From Drosophila persimilis (Eukaryota; Arthropoda; Insecta; Diptera; Drosophilidae): DNA of 64,000 bases. The stretch's first letter is position 1. Every line of letters begins with the position of its first letter. The notes beneath the pieces are model-generated. The model did not search any database. It saw only the letters and a list, made by a program, of their open reading frames with translations, and had not been told where the DNA came from. Below are positions 47,820-59,900 of this stretch, one piece after another. A program made the position numbers and the translations under genes. The stretch spans positions 2,666,001 through 2,730,000 of the forward strand of contig NW_020825288.1 in NCBI RefSeq assembly GCF_003286085.1, written 5' to 3'.

Positions 47820-50293
47820 CTATTTGGCCTCCAGCTGCGGCAGATGTAGGGGCAGTGGATCTAGTGCTGCACCCGCTGTGGCTGCTGCACGATCGAAGCA
47901 GAGAGCATGACGCGGTGAGGTCATTAGTTGACGCACTCCGAAGGCCACATCTTCGAAGCTGATGCGCTCGCTGGGCTCCAGCTGCCAGCAGTTGAGCAGC
48001 AGCTGGTAGAGATCCCCGTAAACGTAGGCGGGCTGGGCCGGACGAACTGCCGCCCGTATGGCGTCCAAAAGCTGCTGACTGTTGGCCACCATATTCGCAT
48101 ATGGAGTGCCGCCCAGAGCGCAGCATTCCCAGGCGACACAGGCCAGGGCCCACACATCCGACTTGATCGAATGGTGCTGATGATGGCGCAGGACCTCCGG
48201 GGCCAGCCAGCGGCTCTGGTCCAGCTGCTCGCAGCTGTTGTGGATGTAGTGAAGCGGGCCGAAGACGCAGAGTTTCACCTTGGACTCGGCGTTGATGTAG
48301 ACGCTGTGCGAGCAGAGCTGGCGATGCACGACCCGGCAGCTGGCGAGGTACGACATGGCAGTGGCCAACTCATAGATCCACTGTAGAACCAGCTGCTCGG
48401 AGAGGGAGGTCAACCGCGGTGACGTCGGCGCCATCTGGCGACTCTCGAGGAGTCGTCTCTTGAGACTCACGCGCTGCAGCTCGAAGACCAGATAGAACCA
48501 GTCTGGACTGGCCGATATGCCATAGAAGTTGAGCAGATGCTGATGCCGCTCCAGCTGGGAAAGCTGCCGCAACTCCCTCAGTAGCTGGGCCTGGGCAATG
48601 CCATTCAGTTCATCCAATGACAGGATATGTAGGGCGCAGTCCTTGGCGGTATCGTTCGAAGCAAACTTTCCCGAGATGATCTCTCCGAAGCGGCCCTCGC
48701 CAATCACATCGTTGACATTCAGGCGGAGGGCATTGCGCGGCAGGCGATCGAATCCGTCGACCAGCTGCTGAAGCTGTTGCTTAAAGGTCTCCAGCGAAGG
48801 GGGGGTGGCCAGCTCCTCTTCCACCAGGTAGCCATTGTTCTCGCGCTCAATGATCGGCGTCTGCAGGGTCATCTCGTGGCCATTTCGTCCTCCTATCCTT
48901 CCCCCGCTGCAGGTTTTGTAGCGCAGATAGAAGTAAGCGATCAGGCTGAGCAGCAGACAGCTGCCGAAGACCACGCAGGTGACGGCCAGGGCCACCACCG
49001 ACGACTGACCCTTCTCGAAGGTGGCATAGCTGAAGTCGTCCATCGAAGTGGTGTGCTGTCCGTGAGTGCTTCGCGTGTACAGAGTTTTGGTCACGCCATC
49101 CAATTCGCTCAGCTAAAGATCACAAAAGAAGGCTAGAAACGAAGAAGGTAGCAGCTCCGTGGAGGAATACTCACCACTCCCAGGCTGACGTGCACATGGG
49201 CGGCGGGCTGCTCGAGCGGGGCATTGCGGTACCGTCCGTAGAGCTTGCCGTCGCCCACCACAAACTGGCGGGTGCGATTGTCCTCCGGCCTGTCGTAGTC
49301 CAGCTCGGCCGCAATGTAGTAGGGCGTTCCATCCTGCTGTGCCTGCTGCCAGCTGCCCAGCAGCTGCTCATCGAATGGCTGGCTGAGGGCATCGTCCACG
49401 TACTCCACGATGATGAGGAGCTTGCTCACAGGCCCATTGTCGTTGCGGACGGGGGCCAGTTCCACGGTCAGGGTTCGATCTGCGCGCGTCAGAATCTTGG
49501 GTTGCGGCGGGACTGGACTTGGGGAGCCCACCTCAGTGCTGGCCGCCAGGCTGTCATGTCCACATTCCGTCTGTCCCGGCTGCTGTTGCTCCATGCAGAT
49601 GGCCCGCACCGTCACGTTGTAGAGCGTGGCCGGATGGAGGTCCGTCAGCTCGAACTGCGACTCTGTGCTCTGCACCATGAACTCTGGCTGGGGGAAGGCG
49701 GGCAGTGATGAGTAGGTCTTGACCACTTGGGCGCGTATCAGGAAGCTGGCTATCTGCTGGGTGGGCATCACAGCCTGGGCTCCGGCCAGGAGCAGCTTGC
49801 GCGGCTCATAGGCATCCCAGGCGACGGTTAGGCTGTTCTCGGTGCGATTGGACACTCGCAGATGGTGGGGCGCTGGCCGTCTCGTCAGCGTGGTGGAGTA
49901 GTAGGAGTGGACACCGACGCCGCCGCAGTACTGGGCCTTGTTGGCTAGGCACCGGGTGTTGCATAGCTGCTCGTCCTGCTGATCCTGCGCCTCCAGGGCG
50001 TTGGCACAGAAGCACTTCTCCGCCGCCAGCACGGCATAAAGATGGCCCTGGTGCTCGCAAATCTCGATGCAGGTCTGCGGCGTCTTGGCGTACACCGATT
50101 CGTGCAGCAGATCCGTGCGGGCCGTGTAGCAGCCGACGTAGTAGTACACAGGCGTCTGCTCTGGCACACAGGATGCTCCGGCCCATAGCCAGAGCATGGC
50201 CACGAGGCAGGCGGCCAGCCGCTGGGCAATCGGAACAGGGCGGTGTCCGCGTCCGCGGCCGCATCCAAATTCGAGTCCGAGTCTGAGCTGCAT
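47820..50293 (-). CDS. Wsck: WSC-domain receptor-like pseudokinase (Wsck)
   Basis: Exons 50293..49175 and 49112..47820, with a 62-nt intron (GTGAGT/CTTTAG); 803 residues. Order: a signal peptide (QRLAACLVAMLWLWAGASC), a WSC carbohydrate-binding-type domain with eight or so Cys (YYYVGCYT...CEHQGH...CFCAN...CGGVG), a fibronectin type III domain (PHHLRVSNRTENSLTVAWDAY), a second FN3-like region, one membrane helix near residue 400 (ALAVTCVVFGSCLLLSLIAY), and a tyrosine-kinase-like domain. The Gly loop IGEGRFGEI is intact, but the VAIK lysine position reads CALHIL, HRD reads HRQL and DFG reads VFG, so catalysis is not expected. Type I membrane protein at the cell surface. An in-frame ATG 18 codons upstream (50347) is possible; I prefer 50293 because it puts the signal peptide nearer the N terminus. 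Divergent from atlastin. Confidence 0.93.
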
Positions 50294-51732
50294 GCTGTCT
50301 GAATGGCGAGTGACCCTCGTGGTGGTTTTCCAGCAGTCGGGGAGCACCCTACTTGATTGAAGCTAATTAAACACTTTTTCGGACCCAATTTAGGCAAATT
50401 AAACGCTTATTCTTGTTTTCCTTTGGCCGCTCAACATTTTTTCAAGCGCTGCTCAGAACTAGCTTCTTCTTCCCGCCGTTCTGTTGTTGGTGGTTTCTCA
50501 GCAACCGTTTCATTTCCAGTTGACTAATCGGCTCTGCCGGCGTCGACGCTGGCACAACTGTTGCTGTTACTTTTCAATTTCGTTGTTTACATCGCTGCAA
50601 AGGCGGCTGGCAGGTGTGTGCGACAGAGAACACTGGTGCGGTGGCTTTTGTCTTTTGATCGTACGGTTTAGGCTGATGTAGAGCTGCGCTTGTCGCACAC
50701 CTGTTTGACAGCCTGGCCTGAGCCGATCTTGGGCCAAACATGGCATTGCCAGCAGTGCTGAATATTTTTTGAAAATGCTGCTTCGCGCCAAACTCTGGCC
50801 AAGAGCCATATACCATCCACAGTGTCCAATTTAATTAAGTGGCAATGTGTTAATTTTACAGACAGTCGCGTTGGGGCTTTTCGTGGCTGCAACCGACAGC
50901 TGCGCTGCCCCAATTGTGCCCCAACGAGTGCCATGCGGGCAGAGCGCCACACTCTCTCTTCCACCTCTTGCTCTCACCGATCGTCTCTCTCAATTTCACT
51001 GCCCATTGAGTAAGCGCCGTGACTTGCGTGTTGTTTTTGTGATTTGGTTGACAGTTGTAGTTGTCTTTGTAGTTGTCTCCTATGCTAATTCAATTCAATT
51101 AAAGAAAACATATTGTTTTTTAAGGTGAGAATCGCGTGTGTCTGGCATAATTTCGCGATCCCCACATATGCTGATGTCCGTGGTGCGTGGTACGTGCTCC
51201 GTGTCTGTTTTGTTCTTTATTTCCAATCGCATTCCAAACCACAAGCAACTGCGTATCGAAACAAAGTTGTCGACGTCATCAACGGCGCGGCGCAGCAAAT
51301 AAAATTAATGTAAATGTGTGATTTGGTGTGTGTTGTGTGAAGAATGCAGTGTGCATTTAACCTCTCGCCGAGCCACCAGTTCAAAATAATAGATACAGAA
51401 GTAGTTTAGAAGTGTTTCTGCACTGCAACTGAACTTTCCCTGAGATCGGGGACAGGGCACATAGTTGGGTTTATTTTTGGCTACCTCTCATAATTGCAGG
51501 CCGCTGCTCCGTGTCTCGTGGCGGTGCCAAAAATGAAACAGACCCCGCCGGAGGGGGAGCCGCAGAAGCTTGCGCAATTATGGTTTTACAGTTTTTTTTT
51601 CCAAATCATTGCTTATTTGTGTTTCCCGTCTGTTATTATAGTTGAAAACCCCAAAGCCCAAAATTTTTGAAGCAGAATCAGAAAGTATTTCACACAAGAA
51701 CGCACACTCCGGAAAGACACGAAGATATAGCA
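50294..51732. other. Shared intergenic region between divergent Wsck and atlastin, including the atlastin 5' leader
   Basis: The two genes point away from each other across 1.4 kb, so both promoters lie here. A plausible atlastin 5' leader intron runs from AAG|GTGAGAA at about 51125 to TTATTATAG at 51641. No TATA box is obvious. Short ORFs here have no recognisable features. Confidence 0.5.
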
Positions 51733-53541
51733 ATGGGCGGCTCGGCAGTGCAGGTCATCAATGCATCCGAGGAGCACACATTTGTGCTCAACGAGGATGC
51801 GCTCAGCGAGGTGCTGATGCGGGAGGAGGTCAAGGATCGCTTCGTGTGCGTGGTGTCTGTGGCGGGCGCCTTCCGCAAGGGCAAGAGCTTTCTGCTGGAC
51901 TTCTTTCTGCGATACATGTACTCAAAGGTAGGTCGGGTAGTCCATTCCCTTGTGAATGCCTGTCTCTAGCCCTTTTCTTGCAGTATGTACGCCACGATGT
52001 GACAGACTGGCTGGGAGATGAGGCGGAGCCGTTGTCGGGCTTCTCGTGGCGCGGCGGCTCAGAGCGCGACACCACCGGCATCCTGATGTGGTCCGACATA
52101 TTCCTGCACGACTATACCAATGGCGATAAGATCGCCATCATTCTGCTGGACACGCAGGGAGCCTTCGACAGCCAGAGCACAGTGCGAGACTGCGCCACGG
52201 TGTTCGCGCTGAGCACAATGCTGTCGTCGGTGCAGATATACAATCTCTCACAGAACATACAGGAGGACGACCTGCAGCATCTGCAGCTGTTCACCGAGTA
52301 CGGCCGCCTGGCGCTGGCCGACACCGGCAAGAAGCCATTCCAGCGCCTGCAGTTCCTGGTCCGCGACTGGAGTTTCCCCTACGAGGCGGAGTACGGTGCA
52401 CTGGGAGGAGACAAGATACTCAAACGCCGGCTGGAGGTGTCCGACAAGCAGCATCCGGAGCTACAGTCGCTGCGGCGCCACATCTCCTCGTGCTTCACCG
52501 AGGTGGCCTGCTTCCTGATGCCACATCCGGGCCTAAATGTGGCCACCAATCCAAAGTTCGATGGCCGACTCACTGACATCACGCCCGAGTTCAAGAACAG
52601 TCTGCGCACCCTGGTACCCATGCTGCTGGCACCGGACAATCTGGTCTACAAGGAAATCAGCGGTCAGCGGGTGCGGGCCCGCGATCTCATCCAGTACTTC
52701 CAGTCGTACATGAACATCTATAAAGGCAACGAGCTGCCGGAGCCAAAGAGCATGCTGGTGGCCACGGCCGAGGCCAATCATCTGACTGCTGTGGCCGCCG
52801 CCAAGGAGCTGTACCAGCAGCTCATGGAGGAGGTATGCGGCGGCACGCGGCCGTACTTAAGCACTGCCCACCTGGAGACGGAGCACATACGGGTCAAGGA
52901 CAAGGCCCTGTTCCAGTTTGCCACCAAGCGCAAAATGGGCGGCGAGGAGTTCACCGAGAAGTTCCGCGTGCAGCTGGACGAGGATCTCGAGGAGGTGTTT
53001 GTCAACTACAAAGCGCACAACGAGAGCAAGAACATTTTCAAGGCGGCCCGGACACCGGCCGTGTACTTTGCCTGTGCCGTCATCATGTACATCCTCAGTG
53101 GTATCTTTGGCCTCGTCGGCCTCTACACATTTGCCAATTTCTGCAATCTGGTGATGGGCGTAGCCCTGCTGACGCTTGCACTCTGGGCGTACATCAGGTA
53201 AGAGCATTCGTAAAACCCGAAAAGAGATTTCCCATCCAACTGAGAGTCTCCTCGATCCATTACAGGTACAGCGGCGAGTTGAGCGATTTCGGTGGCAAAT
53301 TGGATGAGTTTGCCACGCTCATGTGGGAGAAGGTGAGTAATAAATTCATTCTCGACTTAAATGGGACTGAAATCCATTTCACTTGCAGTTCATGCGACCC
53401 ATCTATCATGGATGCATGGAGTCGGGCATCCATCATGTGGCCACCCATGCCACCGAGCTGGCTACGGGAGGAGGCGGTGCTGCCGGCTATCGCACCCAGT
53501 CATCGGTGAATGCCTCAAATGGCAAGGTGAAGCGCTCATGA
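51733..53541 (+). CDS. atl: Atlastin, ER membrane-fusion GTPase
   Basis: Exons 51733..51927, 51984..53197, 53266..53332 and 53389..53541 give 542 residues, the usual length for fly atlastin. Dynamin-superfamily GTPase that tethers and fuses endoplasmic reticulum tubules. The GTPase domain shows the P-loop (GAFRKGKSF), switch region (SERDTTGI), DTQG and the G4 motif RDW. A three-helix middle domain follows, then two closely spaced membrane helices near residues 425-475 ([20 protein letters not shown] and [19 protein letters not shown]) and a cytosolic amphipathic tail. ATG at 51733 was chosen because the protein starts [10 protein letters not shown] directly before the GTPase domain; a longer upstream frame at 51642 is out of frame with it. 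The stop is TGA, after which the frame stays open for 95 more codons (separate entry). Confidence 0.95.
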
Positions 53542-53829
53542 GAATACGCCCAAGCATCGCAGCACAAAGCGCAGCATCAGGCGACCAGCAGTAACAGCAA
53601 CAACAACAATAATAATAATAATAACAACAATGTGGCATACAAATCAAGAAAAAATAGCAACAAAAGTGGAGCTGAGTTCATAGAGAGCATTTGGCGCAGA
53701 TTTGGCAGCAGCAGCAGCTCCACGAGCACGAACACCCCGTCTCCCCCAACGGCCATGGCCGCCCCGCCAACGGTCGCCTCTAGCAGCAACAACAACAGTC
53801 GCAAGAAACGAAAGCCGAAGCGCAACTAA
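53542..53829 (+). other. 95-codon open frame directly downstream of the atlastin stop codon
   Basis: In frame with atlastin, the sequence after TGA (53539-53541) runs without a stop to TAA at 53827-53829. It encodes a Gln/Asn/Ser-rich stretch, then a compact segment (KSGAEFIESIWRRFGSS), a Ser/Thr/Pro run and a strongly basic end (RKKRKPKRN). It could be a stop-codon readthrough extension, a C terminus reached by alternative splicing, or chance openness in repeat-rich 3' UTR. The base after TGA is G, not the C that most favours readthrough. Confidence 0.35.
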
Positions 53830-54480
53830 GTGTCTGTCCATTGGTGCGAAAGTCCCTTGCCGGATTCCAACGTCTTTGTATGAAAGGAAGGAATCCGAAT
53901 CCGAATCCGAGACCGAATCCGAGTCCTCTCCCTGAGTTGTATAAACCGATACTTTATAAAGTAGGATGAAAGAAACACACGTCTAGTTATTAATTGCCCC
54001 TGAAAGGAACCTGTTTTTATATTGCATTACTTGAAGTGTAGTTGGTCTATACATTACTTATAGTTAAGCGTACATAAGTGCATCATTAGTAAGTGGCTCG
54101 TATCTGTTGAGAGAAAGTGAAATTTTAAATTGTTTTTTATATATACTCGTACCATACACGATATGCGTCTATAAACGAACGGATATACGAAATCTAACGC
54201 TGTAATATAAAAAAAATCGCTAACGAATTTAATTTTGTTGAATTTTTTCTAATCTTGGTCTTGCCTCAGCACCGCTCCGCCCCTACGAACCTCCCGACTC
54301 ACCTCCCACTCCCCCATCCTTGTCATTCGTTCGTTAAAGAATTCCATAAGCAATCTATTATTGTATGTATCAAAAAGTGCACTTTGTTGTTGGCTGGTTT
54401 GCTGCTTAGCGCCTCATTTTGCCACCCGTTTTGTTATTAATCTTAGTATCTCCTCTTTAATAAAGAAGAAAACAAATAAT
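53830..54480 (+). terminator. Atlastin 3' UTR with poly(A) signal
   Basis: A/T-rich non-coding sequence following atlastin, with AATAAA at 54459-54464 (TTTAATAAAGAAG) and another AATAAA near 54666. A GAATCC repeat lies near 53889-53925. The first signal would give a 3' UTR of about 0.9 kb. Confidence 0.5.
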
Positions 54481-54915
54481 TAATTAGTCCATTGCCACCC
54501 ATTGAGAATTGGTCACAAAGGCGATGCAATGCTGGTTTAGGTCTCTAGTTTATGTTGTGCAGTAAAATTAAAAGTAATTAACTCCTGGTTTTGTTTCGAT
54601 TAAACATTAAATGTGTATGTACTATATGATAACTGATAGCTCACTAGCAGTTATGGCCATCGACTAAATAAACGAAAACCAAATGCAGTTTCTCTGTAGA
54701 TGTTTCCTGTTTAAAGAGAAGAGGGTTGACGACCATGTTTTTGGTGTCTGTCCATTCAGGAATCACCATATTGCCAAGCACTAAAGACACTGCGTATTTC
54801 CCACTCTTCCTATATTAAAACACAGTCGCAATGCTGGTATAGGGCTTTAGTTTAATTACATATTATATTAGTATGTTGTGCGTATTATGAGGGTAAAGGT
54901 CGAAACGACTGCCTC

Positions 54916-55182
54916 CTACTTCTTGTCCCCGTTGCCACAGCACTTGCCCTGGGCATGGGCCGCTGAGTCATCCTTCTTCTTGCAGCATCCACCTGCAACG
55001 GGGGCATTGGCTGGATTGCAGCCGCATGTTCCGGGCTTCTGGCACTTGCAGCTGGCACAGCACTTCTCGAGAGTGCATGTGCAGTCTGCGAAAAGGCATG
55101 GACAGATGGCATTAGATATCCAGGTTCCAGAAAGCACAACAATGCGACCGAACTTACTCTTTTCACAACCAACGCAAGGCAT
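54916..55182 (-). CDS. Metallothionein-like cysteine-rich protein (64 aa)
   Basis: Two exons, 55182..55158 and 55085..54916, separated by a 72-nt intron (GTAAGTT/TTCGCAG); joined, A plus AC gives Asn. The 64-residue product starts MPCVGCEKNCTCTLEKC and has 14 cysteines in CxC and CC pairs, no aromatic residue and many lysines, the pattern of metal-thiolate proteins that bind Cu or Zn in the cytosol. The exon-intron layout (tiny first exon, about 70-nt intron) is that of the Drosophila Mtn genes, but it is longer than the 40-43-residue classical Mtn proteins, with a C-terminal Cys-poor linker and a final KCCGNG. It lies between atlastin and puffyeye, on the same strand as puffyeye. I cannot say which Mtn, if any, it corresponds to. 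The upstream sequence to 55.5 kb shows no convincing cluster of metal-response elements. Confidence 0.8.
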   Translation of the reverse strand: MPCVGCEKSKFGRIVVLSGTWISNAICPCLFADCTCTLEKCCASCKCQKPGTCGCNPANAPVAGGCCKKKDDSAAHAQGKCCGNGDKK

Positions 55183-56919
55183 TTTTCGATTTCGTTGAAG
55201 CAACCGACAGTACAAACGTTTTCTTACGCGAAAATATTATTTTTCCTCTTTCAAATAGAAACTATTTTTTTTCTGGTAAATTTGGGAAATATTTTACTAT
55301 TTTTCTGTGATTTTTATTTTGTTCCTACACCGAAAACTGCCTAAAAAAGACTGACTTCTACACTATTTCTATTCTGTTCGTACACGTAAGTGTCTCCCGA
55401 CTACTGGGGTGACGTTTCCCAGGAATTTGGCGGCGCATGCGTTCGATCAGAGTGGCAATAGAGAACAGAGTGCTACGTCTGGACGTAGCAACAGGTTGAG
55501 GGAGGAAGGGAGCCACCCCAAGGAATTACAACCAATACAAGGCCTCATTGCACTTCGACCACATATTGATGCATATTTGTACCGGCCAGCCAGTAGGCAC
55601 AACATTGCTTGGTCTTCGCTACCGAATCCTGTGAGCAGTGTCACTCTTGTCTGCCCTCAAAAGGTTGAGATCTCCTTCCATAGAGTGCAATCCACAGGTG
55701 ATGTGTGTTCTCGGCCCCGAGGAATTAAGTGCGACTGCTTTCGATTCAATTACATATCAGTTAACTTATATTCTCTCATGATTTTAGTTTGTGATTTTAG
55801 TTTTCGTTTGTTTTCTGTTTCAACACATTACATTGTAGATTTCGATCGTATGCTGGGGGTGTACGTGGCTTATGTCTAACAATGTGCGCCCTCCCCGGGA
55901 TTCGTCGGGGCGGGCCATTACTTTAAGCTTTATTTATTTATTATTATTTATATTGGTATCATTTCTTGTGTCCTGTTGTGTTTCACCTTGGGACAGCAAT
56001 CGCTTACGGACTACGTTGTATTTTATAACTTGAACTAAAAGAACTGTTCGATTTTGTTTGCGTTGTGCACAATTCACATTGGAAATCGTTGGCTAACAAC
56101 ACACATCCAATATTTTAAAATGTTTCGTTAAGTTATATATATATAGGTATCGTAATAATATCTGTTCATTTCTAACGTATCGTTTCTCGTTTACCGTGCT
56201 GGTGGGACGGGGACGGGTAAGGGGATGTGGAGGTGGAGGAGCAGGAGGATGAGGAGGAGCAAATGTTCTTAGCATCGTTTCATAAATGACACTTAATGGA
56301 TCCTAATACAACACATATAATAGATATTAGCGTCTCGTAAGCCGTTTCATTGATATACTCTTCTGCCACTATTGCTGTTAAAACATTCAATGCCATTTGT
56401 TAATGGTAATCTTGTAATATTTCAGCTTTGTCTTGAGTTTGATGTTCTTTTTGGCATACAAATTGTTTTCCAATCTTTTGCACTTGGCTAAGTTCTGAAA
56501 GGTAATCTGCTTGGGCTCCTTCTTGGTTGTGTGCTTGGGGAGTCTTACAAATAGTTACATTTATAGCTATATATTGAATATATGTATGTGTTTGTGGGTC
56601 TTGAATGTGTGTGAGTTAGATGCCGCTAAGCTAACCTTACAATCTAGTATCCGTAACTTTTTTAAATCTGAATTCTTTTGTCCGTCTGTTCCGTCTGTCT
56701 CTTCGTGTGTGTGTGGAGCAGATTGGAGTCCACAAGTCAAACATTAGCACCAACCTTGGGTTGCTTACATTAATCTGTATCCGTATCTAACATTGACCTT
56801 TGGCCACGAAATTCTTACAAGTTAAGCAGCAGCCCCCCAATCCCATCATCCCCGCTTTCCCATCATCAGTCCAGGGGCTTGCCGAAAAATAAAATGCTGA
56901 TCAAATCGTTGAACGACAA
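55183..56919. other. Region between the metallothionein-like gene and the puffyeye stop; puffyeye 3' UTR plus an unrecognised insert
   Basis: Minus-strand AATAAA (TTTATT near 55930-55941 on the plus strand) could mark the puffyeye 3' end, giving a 3' UTR of about 1 kb. From about 55395 to 55915 the sequence has a different character: an uninterrupted 156-codon plus-strand ORF at 55409-55879, G/C-richer DNA, and a CCCCG/CGGGG hairpin at its end near 55896-55913. I do not recognise that ORF. It could be a transposon fragment. Confidence 0.4.
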
Positions 56920-59900
56920 CTACATTTGTGTTGGACTCGCCGCCTGGGATGTGGAGGCAACAGCGGGTGTGGTGGGCGTGGCCAGGGCAGCCTCGATGAC
57001 GCTGGGCAGGGAATCGTCGGCCATCGGCTGGCTGCCATTGGGTTTGCCGGCCACGGGCGAATGCGGTCGCTTTTCGGCCTCTGTCCGTCCACAGAATGAC
57101 GTCTCCGTTTCCATGGACGCTTCGGGCATGGGCGGCTCTGGCGGAGTGTGCGCCCCCTTGGGTCTGGCCTTGGCCGCCGCCGCTGCCGCCGCCGCCGCTG
57201 TCGATGTGGAGGCCTCGGAGGCTGCCGCCTGCTCTTCTATTTGCTTCGAGTCTCGCTTCAAGATGGAGAAAATCTTTTGGATGTACGACTCCATGGTGAT
57301 TAGCGTGATCAGATGCTTCTCTCGCTCCTCGTTCAGGCGATCCTGTGCGGTTTTCTTGTTGCTGGACTTCTTGTTGCGCTTGGGCGTGGGCTCGAGCTCA
57401 TCCTCAAGCTCCGTTTCATCGTCAGACGATGGGGTCGAGCCAGCTTTCTCTACGAGCTTCTCCGAAGACGTGCTCTCCATTTGCTCGTCCTCGCTGCCGG
57501 CAGGTGTCGGTGGTTTGGCAGTTTTGTCGACAACTGGGTCGCTGTTGAGGCTGTTGGTGGCCACAACCTCCATGGAGACATCTGTGGCCTTGCTGGGATC
57601 CGTAACCGAGGAGTTATCGGTGTCAGACTGCGCCGCCTGATCTTTCTCCTTCTCCTTGTACGAGTCCCGTTTCTGCTTCTTGTTGGGAAATTCGTCTACA
57701 GATAGGAATTAAATATAGCTATAAATGAAAGAACGGTGGAGGAAATAGAGGACTTTTACCCCGCTCTGCCTCTATCCTGAAGCGTTCGCTCTTGTTCTGG
57801 AGCGCCCTGAGGGAGCCACGCAACTCCTTCCGCACGGTGGCCGGCACACCCGTCGCCTCGGCAATGATCCGTATGGCAAACAGATCTCCGCACAGCTCAT
57901 CGATGTCATCCTTCGAGTGCATGCCATAGTTGATCGTGTAGATCATGCGCGCCACTGGCAGCTGGGTGGCCACCCGATGGTAGTAGAGCTCCAGGAACTC
58001 GCGCACACACGTGTCCTTCAGCATGCTGCGCTCGTCCCTGAGCACATTGTGCAGGTATTCCACCAGCAGTTGGTTCTTGACCAGTAGCTCCGTGTATCTA
58101 TCAGATCAGACGAACAATTAGCAGGGATCAGGTGACTCGGGAAGGGATCGACTCACTTGTGTGTCAGGGCATTGTTGTGGATGCCCACCCAGAACTTGGG
58201 AAAGTAATTGAAATGCAGCGGCGTCGATTCGATGGCCACCAGGCAGTGCAGTTTGACCAGGGTGTCGTTGAGGGAGCCCGTGTTGACGCACATCCGCATC
58301 ATCACGTCGATGAAGTCGTGATAGGGCCTGTAGAAGGCCTCCACATGGGCATCGTACTCCGCATCCAGGCCACGCGGCGTCAGCTCGGACAAAGCGATGC
58401 ACATCTGGACCATGGGCCGGGGCGGCCGTGGCGAGTTCTTGGCCCCCAGCGGCCAGGGTGTGTGCTTGGCTCCGCGACGTGGGAAGAACGGACCCAGGGG
58501 TCCGATGGCATTCGGCGCATTGGCCACGGACAAATGGCAGTTGATCAGAATGGGTGCCAGTATATTGGTGGCCTCCAGGCTGGTGTTCCGCACCAGCTCC
58601 TTGAGCACCTCCAGGGCCATGCGGCTGATCTCCGGCGAGTTGAATGTGTTCAGTAGCGTGGCCAGCCGCTTGACCGCATCCGGCAGGGCCTTGGCCAGGG
58701 CCGTGTGCTGGTGCTGCTGGCGCAAGAAATGCTGCTGCTGGAACTGCATGTGCTGCAGCTGCTGGAGTTGCAGATGCTGCTGCATCTGCTGCTGCAGCTG
58801 CTTCTCCTTCTGCTGCGGCGTCTGCGGGGCCTGGGTGCTCTGTGTCTGCTGCTGCTGCTTCTGCAGGAGCTGCTGTTGCTGCAGTTGTAGCTGCTGCTCC
58901 AGTTGTTGCTGCTGCTGCTGTTGCTTCTTCTGGGCGGGACTGTCCGTCCGGGTGCGCAGGGTGGCCAGCAGCAGGAGCATCTCCCCGAGCAGATCGAACA
59001 GATCCCCGGCCACATGGCAGGCCGTCGCCTCGTGATGCATGGAATGTAGCGTGTGCAGCGCCTCAAAGCACATCTCAATCCCTCCGTTGAAGATTACCAC
59101 CATGCGATCATCCTCATTGTCCACTGGGAAGAGGCCAAACCAAAGTTAAATAAGTTTCCAACGTTTTAGCGGGATAATCTTACCCAATATCTTTAGAGCA
59201 CTGATCAGCGTGGACCAGGAGACCCGTGCGTCCAGGCTGCTCATGTAGGACATAATGATTGTCCGCCTGAACTGTATGACATCCAGCTTCTCCTGCTCGC
59301 CGGCGTCTGGATGCCGTGTGGCAAACAGAGCCATCAGCTTGAACAGTTCGTCCACAGCGGCCGCATACTGGGTGGGATGCGGGGTGATGTTCTTGAAGGC
59401 CCACTGCAGGTTCTGGTGCTGCGCCAGCTGGCGGGTGAGGGCACGACTCTGCTCGCAGCACAGCCGCAGCAGGCCGTAGTAGGCGGGCAGCATGGACCGG
59501 TTGTAGGTGACGATCTCGGCGTCATCATGATCGGCCCTTAAGAGAGACATTGACAAGGTTAGAACTGAATGCGGCACAGAACATTCCCTTCTTATTCTTA
59601 CAATATATAATTAAATGCTATGTTGCGCGTTATCTCCGGACAGCTGGCCACTTGGGCGGCATTCTCGGGACAGTCCACCAGTGAATGGTGCCAGAAGGTG
59701 AGCAGCGCATGCTTGTTGTGATGGGCGGGCACACTGGGCTCCGAGAGGCGCGGATGGAACAGCTCCCACAGGGAGCGCATGAACGAACCTATCTGTAAGT
59801 CCAACAGAGAGACAGAGAGAGACTTTAGGAGGAGCGGGAAATGTGGTGCTGCCAAAACTTGCCATTAGTTTTTCAGTCTTTGAAACCATACAGTAGCTGA

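Noticed and set aside
58397..59035. Cys-rich 212-codon plus-strand ORF
   Set aside because: Reverse reading of the CAG-rich poly-Gln tract of puffyeye.
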